Shown here piece after piece: positions 1 to 5,078 of a DNA stretch of 5,725 nt. The notes under the pieces are model-generated. The model made no database searches. It saw nothing but the letters and a program-made list of their open reading frames with translations, and was not told the origin of the DNA. The stretch comes from Planctomycetaceae bacterium (lineage in GTDB: Bacteria; Planctomycetota; Planctomycetia; Pirellulales; UBA1268): assembly GCA_947440895.1 (NCBI GenBank), contig CANETO010000152.1, positions 1-5,725 on the forward strand, written 5' to 3'. Both the position numbers and the translations under genes were made by a program. Position 1 is the first letter of the stretch. Each line of letters begins with the position of its first letter.

Positions 1-120
1 ATACTCGAGCCCCGATTTTCCCTCGTGCATCGGGAGGATGTCCCGTTCGTGATTCGCGAGACGGCACGAAAGCACCAGCATTCAATCGCGGAGATGACCG
101 TCTGGCGGCTGAACAAGTAA
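1..120 (+). CDS. C-terminal fragment of an unidentified protein, possibly a methyltransferase (partial)
   Basis: An open frame runs from the first base of the window to a TAA at 118-120, giving 39 residues that end in TVWRLNK. The gene starts outside the window, so its length and domains cannot be judged. The tail contains a stretch of the form EDVPFVIRETARKHQ followed by a short final strand. From memory this resembles the C-terminal end of planctomycete class I SAM-dependent methyltransferases, but no SAM-binding motif lies in the visible part, so this is only a weak guess. The frame is the natural end of the upstream gene: the next gene, on the opposite strand, stops just 5 bp later, so the two genes converge with no room for a separate intergenic terminator. 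I am fairly sure it is coding because it fills the gap exactly and reads sensibly, but unsure of its function. Confidence 0.55.
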   Translation: MLEPRFSLVHREDVPFVIRETARKHQHSIAEMTVWRLNK

Positions 121-125
121 GCGTT

Positions 126-1391
126 TCACAGCATGGCCGCGAGCACGCTGCGAAGTTCCGCTGGCGTGAGCGTGACCGGGTTTCCCCGCATGCTTGCACC
201 GCCCGAATGCTCGGCGAGCCAGTCGAGTTGGCCGGCTGTGACGCCGAGTTCTGATAGCCGACGCGGCACACCCGATTCGTTGCAGAGTCGCTCGATCCGT
301 TCCACGAAGGCGTCCGCCGCGGCTGCTTGAACAGTCGATGCAGCTGGATTGACCGCCCGCTCGAGCATCGCGAAACCGTGCTCCGAGGCCGTTCGATTGA
401 CCCGCATCGCGGTCGGCAGCATAACGGCACACGCCACGCCGTGAGGCGTGCTCCAGCCGATCCCAAGCGCCGCCGCCACGCCGTGTGCCATGCCGAGGCC
501 CGAGTTGGTGAGCGCCATGCCAGAGAGCAGGGCAGCATGGCTCATCGCTGCCCGGTCGGCCGCCCGGCTGTCGGTCCACTGCTGCGTATCTTCGCCCTCC
601 GGCTTTGGCAGCAGGAGCCGCGGCAGCGCATCGATCGCCCGCGGCAGCGATTCCAGCACGAGGCACCTCGGCAGCGGTTGCTGAAACCGGCAGATGAATG
701 ATTCGATCAGTTGCGTGATGCAGTCGAGCCCGGAGGCGGCGATGGTGGCCGGATCGCAGGAGGCCGTCAGGTCAGGATCGACCAGCGCCACCCTGGGCAC
801 CATCATCGGGCTCCGCATGCTCTTCTTGAACCGCCGCCGTGGGCAGGAGATCACCGCATTCCGTGTCGCTTCGGCGCCGGTGCCGGCTGTCGTGGGCACC
901 GCCACCACCGGGAGCGGCCACTGCCCGATCGTGAGGCCGCGGCCGACGCCCTCCAGATGGTCGACGACGAGAGTATCGAGACGGGCTTCACGATCAGGGC
1001 CTGAAGCGAGCCCTGCCGGCATGTTGGTCGCCAGCGCCGCCACCGCTTTGGCCAGATCGATCGTCGCCCCTCCTCCCACCGCCACCACCACGACGCCGTC
1101 GCGGTCCTCGGAGGCGATGGCGGCCAGAGCCGCGGCCACCTGGTCGACCGTCGGTTCGCCGTTGCTGGTCGCGACGATCCGGGAGTCGATCCCGCTGGCC
1201 GTCAGGCTGGCAGCGATCCGCTCCCACGCTCCGGAAGCGGCCAGGCTCCGTCCCCCGCCGATGATCCACGCCCGGCGTCCCAGCAGTGCGACCGTGCTGC
1301 CGATCTCAGCGATCCGACCGGCGCCGAACCGGATCAAGGGCGGCGTGGCGAAATCGTAGGCGGTAGGGGCATCATCCATGGACCGTGTCAT
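126..1391 (-). CDS. Iron-containing alcohol dehydrogenase family protein (Fe-ADH / dehydroquinate synthase-like fold)
   Basis: This 421-residue cytoplasmic protein belongs to the Fe-ADH superfamily, NAD(P)-dependent oxidoreductases acting on alcohols or aldehydes. An N-terminal nucleotide-binding domain carries GGGATIDLAK (residues 106-115) and PTTAGTGAEATRN (166-178). A helical C-terminal domain follows, with SGLDCITQLIE (220-230), MAHG (301-304), PHG (316-318) and the end motif MRGNPVTLT. The classical metal ligands are Asp, His, His, His. Here Asp223, His303 and His317 are present, but the first His is Gln227, and the catalytic-site His four residues after His303 is Ala307. From memory the D-x3-Q form is typical of one Fe-ADH subfamily with the same RNAV and MRGNP-like motifs, so this is probably not random decay. 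About 15-20 extra residues near 125-150 explain a length above the usual 380-390. The start is ambiguous: ATG at 1391, or at 1379 (MDDAP); neither has a good Shine-Dalgarno. Substrate unknown. It is divergent from aroA. Confidence 0.92.
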   Translation of the reverse strand: MTRSMDDAPTAYDFATPPLIRFGAGRIAEIGSTVALLGRRAWIIGGGRSLAASGAWERIAASLTASGIDSRIVATSNGEPTVDQVAAALAAIASEDRDGVVVVAVGGGATIDLAKAVAALATNMPAGLASGPDREARLDTLVVDHLEGVGRGLTIGQWPLPVVAVPTTAGTGAEATRNAVISCPRRRFKKSMRSPMMVPRVALVDPDLTASCDPATIAASGLDCITQLIESFICRFQQPLPRCLVLESLPRAIDALPRLLLPKPEGEDTQQWTDSRAADRAAMSHAALLSGMALTNSGLGMAHGVAAALGIGWSTPHGVACAVMLPTAMRVNRTASEHGFAMLERAVNPAASTVQAAAADAFVERIERLCNESGVPRRLSELGVTAGQLDWLAEHSGGASMRGNPVTLTPAELRSVLAAML

Positions 1392-1394
1392 GGT

Positions 1395-1405
1395 GGTATC
1401 ATACC
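1395..1405. promoter_or_regulatory. 11-bp perfect palindrome in the divergent start region (candidate operator / overlapping -10 elements)
   Basis: GGTATCATACC is an inverted repeat with 5-bp arms around a central C, lying in the 26 bp between the dehydrogenase ATG (1391) and the aroA ATG (1418). Because of the symmetry it offers a -10-like hexamer on both strands: TATCAT (1397-1402) toward aroA and TATGAT (1403 to 1398) toward the dehydrogenase. No convincing -35 is visible at 16-18 bp on either side. The site could be a shared bidirectional core promoter, a small operator, or chance. If the -10 calls are right, aroA would have a leader of about 9 nt and the dehydrogenase essentially none. 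Confidence 0.35.
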
Positions 1406-1417
1406 CTGCTCATAATC

Positions 1418-2755
1418 ATGACAGATCCTCTGGCAATTCCAGTCTGCCCGCACCCAATCGTGGGCTCTATCCGTCCGCCGGGCTCCAAGAGCATCACCAA
1501 TCGGGCGCTTGTCTGCGCCGCGCTCGCCAAGGGCGAGAGTCTGCTCACCGGCGTGCTCGACAGTCAGGACACGCGGGTGATGGCCGCGGGGCTGGCAGCG
1601 CTCGGCATCGGCGTAGTCACCGACTGGCCGCGGGGGGAAATCCGCGTGACGGGTGCCGGCGGGGCGGTGCCCGCCAGCGAGGCGTTGATCGATTGCGCCG
1701 CCAGTGGCACGACCATCCGGTTTCTTTCGGCAGTCTGTGCGATCGGCCACGGTATGTACCGGCTCGACGGCACGCCCCGGATGCGGAAACGGCCGATAGG
1801 CGATCTGCTGGAGGCGCTCCAGGCGTTGGGCGTCGACGCCACGGCCGAGAGCCCCGGTGGATGTCCGCCGGTGGTGATCCGTTCTCAGGGAATCCAGGGT
1901 GGGACTGCCAGCGTGCGGGGGAATACGTCGAGCCAGTTTGCCAGCGGACTGGCGATGGTGGCTCCGTGCACGCCGCAGGGGATGCAGATCACTTTTGCGG
2001 GCAGGCTCGTTTCGCTCCCCTACGTCGAGATGACTCGGCGCGTGATGAAATCGTTTGGTGCCGAATGCATTCCGGACGGTGATCGTGGCTGGCAGATCGC
2101 GGCCTCCGGCTACCTCGGCCGCACGTATGCAATTGAGCCAGATGCCTCGGCCGCCAGCTATTTTCTGGCTGCGGCTGCCATCACCGGCGGCAGTGTGCGG
2201 GTGGAGGGATTGTCTCGGCGGAGCATGCAGGGTGACGTCGGCTTTGCCGATGCTCTGGCCCGCATGGGCTGCACGGTTGCCTGGAACGACGGCCCCGATG
2301 AATCGATCACTGTGACCGGCCGTGCGGTCCGCGGCATCGACATCGATATGAATGCCATCAGCGACACGGTGCCGACCCTCGCCGTGGTGGCGCTTTTTGC
2401 CGACGGTCCCACGACGATCCGCAACGTCGCCCACATCCGCGACAAGGAGACCGATCGGATCGGTGATCTGGCCTGCGAGATCCGTCGCCTCGGTGGTACG
2501 GTGGCGGAACATGCCGACGGGCTCACCATCACTCCGGGTCATCAGCAGGGAGGTGGGCGCGGCGCAACTGTCGCAGGCGGGCTCCACGCCGCGACCGTCC
2601 ACACCTACGACGACCATCGCATGGCGATGAGCCTCGCCCTGGTGGGGCTGCGGGTACCGGGTGTCTGTGTTGCCGACCCGGCGTGCGTGGGGAAGACCTT
2701 CCCCGAATACTGGGATCGCCTCGCTGCGATCACTCGCCCGACTGGCCCAGCATGA
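1418..2755 (+). CDS. aroA: 3-phosphoshikimate 1-carboxyvinyltransferase (EPSP synthase)
   Basis: This cytoplasmic enzyme transfers enolpyruvyl from PEP to shikimate-3-phosphate, the sixth step of the shikimate pathway to chorismate. All family landmarks appear in order over 445 residues: PGSKSITNRAL (21-31, Lys24 and Arg29), SGTTIRF (96-102), PRMRKRPIGDL (120-130), GNTSSQF (168-174), EPDASAASYFLAAAAI (240-255), SMQGD (269-273), ISDTVPTLA (314-322, catalytic Asp316), RDKETDRI (341-348), YDDHRMAM (397-404) and GKTFPEYW (425-432, Lys426). Length and motif order match complete enzymes. The ATG at 1418 was preferred over the in-frame ATG at 1385 because homologues have only a short lead before PGSKS, and 1385 lies inside the divergent gene. 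No Shine-Dalgarno precedes it. The PEP/glyphosate loop reads A-A-S-G-T-T-I-R-F, unlike the class I N-A-G-T-A-M-R-P. No other aro gene adjoins. The last 26 bp overlap the convergent zinc-ribbon gene. Confidence 0.97.
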   Translation: MTDPLAIPVCPHPIVGSIRPPGSKSITNRALVCAALAKGESLLTGVLDSQDTRVMAAGLAALGIGVVTDWPRGEIRVTGAGGAVPASEALIDCAASGTTIRFLSAVCAIGHGMYRLDGTPRMRKRPIGDLLEALQALGVDATAESPGGCPPVVIRSQGIQGGTASVRGNTSSQFASGLAMVAPCTPQGMQITFAGRLVSLPYVEMTRRVMKSFGAECIPDGDRGWQIAASGYLGRTYAIEPDASAASYFLAAAAITGGSVRVEGLSRRSMQGDVGFADALARMGCTVAWNDGPDESITVTGRAVRGIDIDMNAISDTVPTLAVVALFADGPTTIRNVAHIRDKETDRIGDLACEIRRLGGTVAEHADGLTITPGHQQGGGRGATVAGGLHAATVHTYDDHRMAMSLALVGLRVPGVCVADPACVGKTFPEYWDRLAAITRPTGPA

Positions 2756-3017
2756 CGGCGGCCCGTTCGATCAGTTCATCGACAATCGCCGACTGGGGCC
2801 GGTCTGCCACGGAGGAGATGCCGCTGCCGGTAGCCGCATCGCTGGCGATAAACCCGCCGCAGCAGTGCTCGCAGTAGACGCGTCGGCCCAGCAGCCTGAC
2901 CCGGATCCGGAGGTTGCGGCCACAGACAGGGCAGTTTTGGTGGTAGCAGACTGGATTGCCTTCCTGCTCCGCGGTGTCCTGGGCGTTGAACTGATGGGTG
3001 TTTTGATCGTGATCCAT
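2730..3017 (-). CDS. Small zinc-ribbon protein of unknown function (95 aa)
   Basis: This soluble protein has a polar N-terminus, then NCPVCGRNLRIRV (residues 28-40) and VYCEHCCGGFIA (47-58). These give two zinc knuckles, Cys29-x2-Cys32 and Cys49-x2-Cys52, 16 residues apart, a classic treble-cysteine ribbon likely to bind one zinc ion. Extra cysteines at 24 and 53 are not needed for the site. The C-terminal 35 residues (SAIVDELIERAAVML) look like one amphipathic helix. From memory, similar CP-x-CG-x5-RV-x3-G-R-x-x-x-C-x-HC modules occur widely in planctomycetes, alone or fused to response-regulator-like domains; here the module is alone. The frame stays open upstream to 3272, but the ATG at 3017 is preceded by GAGGGGA at good spacing, and the upstream residues look non-coding. 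Its 3' end overlaps aroA tail to tail by 26 bp. The function is unknown; a protein-, DNA- or RNA-binding adaptor role is only inference. Confidence 0.8.
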   Translation of the reverse strand: MDHDQNTHQFNAQDTAEQEGNPVCYHQNCPVCGRNLRIRVRLLGRRVYCEHCCGGFIASDAATGSGISSVADRPQSAIVDELIERAAVMLGQSGE

Positions 3018-3023
3018 CGGAGT

Positions 3024-3030
3024 TCCCCTC
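3024..3030 (-). promoter_or_regulatory. Ribosome binding site of the zinc-ribbon gene (GAGGGGA)
   Basis: Read on the minus strand, GAGGGGA ends 6 nt before the ATG at 3017. It is one of only two clear Shine-Dalgarno sequences in the window, and it decides the start in favour of the 95-residue protein over the 180-residue open frame. Confidence 0.7.
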
Positions 3031-3086
3031 AGCGTGTGAGTGGCGTCGAAATGATGACAGATGGGGTGATCGATCGTCGGGTGAAG

Positions 3087-3116
3087 TCTGGCGGGGTATT
3101 GAACGACCCCCCCAGA
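3087..3116 (-). repeat. Hairpin at the predicted 5' end of the zinc-ribbon mRNA
   Basis: On the minus strand TCTGG-G-GGGGT pairs with ACCCC-G-CCAGA around an 8-nt loop (CGTTCAAT): ten Watson-Crick pairs with a single internal G-G mismatch. The upstream promoter candidate places the transcription start near 3117, so the RNA would begin almost exactly with this hairpin, roughly 70 nt before the ribosome binding site. A 5'-terminal stem of this kind is known to protect mRNA from decay; that role is inferred here. No U-run follows on either strand, so it does not look like an intrinsic terminator. Confidence 0.5.
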
Positions 3117-3123
3117 AGGCTGT

Positions 3124-3152
3124 AGTCTATGTCCCGGGCGCCCCACCGGCAA
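3124..3152 (-). promoter_or_regulatory. Candidate sigma70-type promoter for the zinc-ribbon gene
   Basis: On the minus strand TTGCCG (3152 to 3147) is followed, after exactly 17 bp, by TAGACT (3129 to 3124). Each hexamer matches the consensus at 4 of 6 positions and the spacing is ideal. Predicted start near 3117, giving a leader of about 100 nt. TAGACT resembles the rightward TAGAAT element at 3248 in the same intergenic region. Confidence 0.5.
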
Positions 3153-3215
3153 TTCCTTGAACGATGAGAATTTGGCGAGCCTTCTTGAGGCCCGCGGGGG
3201 CCGTTCAGTCTGGCC

Positions 3216-3247
3216 GTCGGTCAGGGATGACTTTTTCCCCGACCGGC
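3216..3247. repeat. Inverted repeat abutting the ABC operon -10 element (candidate operator)
   Basis: The arms GTCGGTC (3216-3222) and GACCGGC (3241-3247) pair over 7 positions with one G-T, and GGG (3224-3226) pairs with CCC (3237-3239) inside them, around a 10-nt loop containing a T-run. The right arm ends on the base before the TAGAAT -10 candidate, so the repeat covers the -35/spacer region. A regulator binding here could block or assist polymerase. It could also be a chance GC-rich repeat. Confidence 0.3.
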
Positions 3248-3253
3248 TAGAAT
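3248..3253 (+). promoter_or_regulatory. Candidate -10 element (TAGAAT) of the ABC operon
   Basis: TAGAAT, followed by AAAG, matches the -10 consensus at 5 of 6 positions and is a rare AT-rich island in GC-rich DNA. The best -35 is poor: ATGACT at 3227-3232 with a 15-bp spacer. A start near 3260 would give a leader of about 95 nt before the ATG at 3355. A weak -35 beside an inverted repeat would fit an activator-dependent promoter, which is inference. Confidence 0.45.
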
Positions 3254-3291
3254 AAAGGCTTACCGGCGTCATTGGCCGTCTCTGTCGCCCC

Positions 3292-3316
3292 GGCGGCAGG
3301 CGGGAGGGTCGCCGCC
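3292..3316 (+). repeat. GC-rich stem in the ABC operon leader
   Basis: GGCGGC (3292-3297) pairs perfectly with GCCGCC (3311-3316) around 13 nt that contain GGGAGG (3302-3307), a Shine-Dalgarno-like sequence with no start codon at a suitable distance. No U-run follows, so it is not a terminator. It may only be a by-product of base composition. Confidence 0.3.
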
Positions 3317-3354
3317 ACCCACGAGCCCGGCTCGCTCCCAGATCGGGTCATGTC

Positions 3355-4308
3355 ATGCTGCACCGCCCGTGGTCGATGCCGCTGGTGCTGCTCTTCTGGC
3401 TCGTCAGCAGCGGCTGGCTGCTCGTGACGAAAATCATGCCCTCGCTCACGCCCGGATCGCCGCCGGGTTATCAGGCGTTCTACACCGAGGAGAACCGACT
3501 CGTTCCGGTGGCCTGGACGGTTCTCTTGAATGACCGGCCGCTGGGCTGGGCCACGAGCCAGTCGGAGCGGACGGAAGAAGGGGGGATCGAGGTGGAGAGT
3601 CTGCTTCATTTCGAACGACTCCCCATCAAAGAAGTGCTTCCGGCATGGGCCACGAAGCTCTTGCCGCAGTCAGTCGATGCGGACGCTGCGATGCCAGTCG
3701 ACGCCCGGGGACAGTTGTCGATCGACCGGAAAGGTGATCTTCGGTCGTTTCGTTCGACAGTGAACCTGCCGGCCCCTGCGGGCTCTGTGTTTCTCGACGG
3801 CCGGGTCGACAAGGGTGAGGTGACCGTCGATGTCCGGGCCAACGGCATGAGTTACACGGTCTACCGGCAGCTGCCGAACCGGTTGACGATTCGAGATGAA
3901 CTCATGCCGCAGGCCATGCTTCCCGGCCTCTATCAGAACCAACAGTGGACCGTTCCTGTCTACAGCCCGCTGCGGGCCGGACGGGCCCCGATTCAGATTC
4001 TTCGAGCCACGGTCGTCGGGCAGGAGTCGATGTTCTGGGAAGACCATTTGGTGCGTGTCGACGTCGTGCACTACCTCGACGACGCGTCGCCCCATCGTGA
4101 TCCGGTCTGCCGTCTGTGGGTCGATCGCAGTGGCAGGGTGCTGAAGCAGGAATCGCTCCTGCTCGGTTCCAAGCTGATGTTCGTCCGGCGATCCGACCAG
4201 GTCGCCGCAGACTTGATCGACTCCGCCCGTTCACCGGTGGAGGGCGAGCCACGGCCCTCCGAGGCGTCGACCGTGCCCCCGGTGACAACCGAAGAGGTAG
4301 CTCGATGA
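3355..4308 (+). CDS. Membrane-anchored extracytoplasmic protein of unknown function, ABC-transporter-linked
   Basis: I do not recognise a named family for this 317-residue protein. A hydrophobic segment at residues 8-27 (PLVLLFWLVSSGWLLV core) after a short basic N-terminus looks like an uncleaved signal anchor, placing residues from about 30 outside the cytoplasm. Residues 45-285 look almost entirely beta-stranded, with alternating hydrophobic residues and features such as DRPLGWATS, a D-RKGDLRSF turn, NQQWTVPVYSP and WVDRSGRVLKQESLL. The layout loosely recalls DUF3108-like all-beta envelope proteins, an impression rather than an assignment. The last 30 residues are Pro/Ser/Glu-rich and probably disordered. 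The ATG at 3355 is the first start in frame after a TAA at 3253 and has no clear Shine-Dalgarno. Its stop overlaps the ABC ATPase start in ATGA, so the genes are cotranscribed and probably translationally coupled. I infer an accessory or substrate-contacting subunit of that transporter. Confidence 0.85.
   Translation: MLHRPWSMPLVLLFWLVSSGWLLVTKIMPSLTPGSPPGYQAFYTEENRLVPVAWTVLLNDRPLGWATSQSERTEEGGIEVESLLHFERLPIKEVLPAWATKLLPQSVDADAAMPVDARGQLSIDRKGDLRSFRSTVNLPAPAGSVFLDGRVDKGEVTVDVRANGMSYTVYRQLPNRLTIRDELMPQAMLPGLYQNQQWTVPVYSPLRAGRAPIQILRATVVGQESMFWEDHLVRVDVVHYLDDASPHRDPVCRLWVDRSGRVLKQESLLLGSKLMFVRRSDQVAADLIDSARSPVEGEPRPSEASTVPPVTTEEVAR
4291..4297 (+). promoter_or_regulatory. Ribosome binding site of the ABC ATPase gene (GAAGAGG)
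   Basis: GAAGAGG lies inside the end of the preceding gene and stops 7 nt before the ATG at 4305. It supports that ATG over the longer in-frame opening that begins at 4116, and allows independent as well as coupled initiation. Confidence 0.65.
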
Positions 4309-5078
4309 TTGAGTTCGACTGCGTCACCCGAACCTATGGCCCCAAGCCGGCCGTGACGGACCTGAGCCTCTCTATCCCCCGCGGGCAGCTCTTTGCGCTG
4401 CTGGGGCCCAACGGCGCCGGCAAGACCACCACGATCAAGATGCTCGTGGGGCTCCTGCGTCCTTCGCGTGGCACCGTCCGCATCTGCGGGCACGATCTGG
4501 TGAAGGAGACCCGGGCCGCCCATCTGCACACGGGGTATGTGCCGGATGAGCCCACGCTCTACGACAAGCTCACCGGACGGGAGTTTCTCTGGTTCATCGC
4601 CGACATGTTCGGCATGCCGCGGAGCATCGCGACGGAGAAGATCGGCCGGGAGATCAACCACTTCGAGCTGGCCGACTATGCCGACGATCTCGCGGAGAGC
4701 TACTCGCTCGGCATGAAACAGCGGCTTGTGTTCGCCGCGGCGCTGCTCCACGATCCCGACGTGCTCGTGCTCGACGAGCCGATGGTGGGGCTCGATCCGC
4801 GGAGCGTTCGGATCGTCAAGGATCTGTTGCGGTCTCGGACACGGGAGGGCATGACCGTTTTTATGTCGACGCACACGCTCGCCATGGCGGAGGAACTCGC
4901 GGATCGGGTCGGCATCATGGTTCGCGGGCAGTTGCGGTTTCTCGGCACCGTTGCCGAACTCCGCGATCAGGTGGCCACGGGGACCACGAGCCTCGAGGAT
5001 CTCTATCTCGAACTCACGACCATGCTGCCGGCCGCGTCGTCAGCCACATCCCCGCATGGGCCACACGGCACGCCATGA
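4305..5078 (+). CDS. ABC transporter ATP-binding protein (ABC-2 exporter type)
   Basis: This 257-residue cytoplasmic ATPase subunit drives an ABC transporter. It has a complete nucleotide-binding domain: Walker A GPNGAGKT (34-41), the GYVPDEPTLYDKLTG segment (77-91) where Asp81 stands in place of the usual Q-loop Gln, a degenerate signature YSLGMKQR (133-140) instead of LSGGQ, Walker B VLVLDEP (153-159) with catalytic Glu158, D-loop GLDP (162-165) and switch His190 in STH. The YSLGMKQR and YVPDEP variants are common in ATPases paired with ABC-2-type permeases, so the enzyme should be active. The tail beyond residue 240 is Ala/Ser/Pro/His-rich and probably flexible. The start overlaps the upstream stop as ATGA and has a Shine-Dalgarno; the stop overlaps the permease start, again as ATGA. 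The in-frame opening back to 4116 lies inside the preceding gene and is not used. Export of an unknown substrate is the likely role, by family only. Confidence 0.96.
   Translation: MIEFDCVTRTYGPKPAVTDLSLSIPRGQLFALLGPNGAGKTTTIKMLVGLLRPSRGTVRICGHDLVKETRAAHLHTGYVPDEPTLYDKLTGREFLWFIADMFGMPRSIATEKIGREINHFELADYADDLAESYSLGMKQRLVFAAALLHDPDVLVLDEPMVGLDPRSVRIVKDLLRSRTREGMTVFMSTHTLAMAEELADRVGIMVRGQLRFLGTVAELRDQVATGTTSLEDLYLELTTMLPAASSATSPHGPHGTP

Larger units (their letters stand above)
3018..3354. other. 337-bp divergent intergenic region between the zinc-ribbon gene and the ABC operon
   Basis: This is the only gene-free stretch over 300 bp in the window. It holds, from the left: the zinc-ribbon ribosome binding site and roughly 100-nt leader, an 11-bp-arm hairpin, a leftward promoter candidate, about 65 bp (3153-3215) where I see no clear element, an inverted repeat next to a rightward -10 candidate, and a roughly 95-nt GC-rich leader for the ABC operon. 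Open frames crossing it have no start signals or protein-family features, so I treat it as regulatory rather than coding. Confidence 0.6.

Noticed and set aside
694..1359. 221-codon plus-strand frame opposite the dehydrogenase
   Set aside because: It is low-complexity Ser/Ala/Thr/Arg-rich, the usual mirror of a GC-rich gene; the minus-strand frame has complete Fe-ADH motifs.
1411..1416. CATAAT as the aroA -10 element
   Set aside because: It lies one base before the ATG, so transcription would begin inside the coding sequence and skip the start codon.
1385..1417. 11-residue N-terminal extension of AroA from the ATG at 1385
   Set aside because: It begins inside the divergent gene's start codon region, and EPSP synthases normally have a short lead before PGSKS, matched by the ATG at 1418.
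1388..2617. 409-codon open frame on the minus strand opposite aroA
   Set aside because: It is fully antisense to an unmistakable EPSP synthase, its translation is rich in Arg/Gly/His/Ala with no motifs, and long antisense frames are expected in GC-rich DNA.
3087..3116. Intrinsic terminator
   Set aside because: The stem is good but neither strand has a T-run after it, and on the plus strand there is no convincing gene upstream in that orientation that would need it.
3018..3272. N-terminal 85-residue extension of the zinc-ribbon frame
   Set aside because: The ATG at 3017 has a good Shine-Dalgarno, the extension reads as composition-driven residues, and it crosses the candidate promoters.
4116..4304. 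63-residue N-terminal extension of the ABC ATPase
   Set aside because: The family starts directly before the first beta strand (MIEFDCVTRTYG), and the ATG at 4305 has a ribosome binding site and an ATGA overlap.
4071..4874. 267-codon minus-strand frame opposite the ABC operon
   Set aside because: It overlaps Walker A, the signature and Walker B coding of the ATPase and shows no family features.
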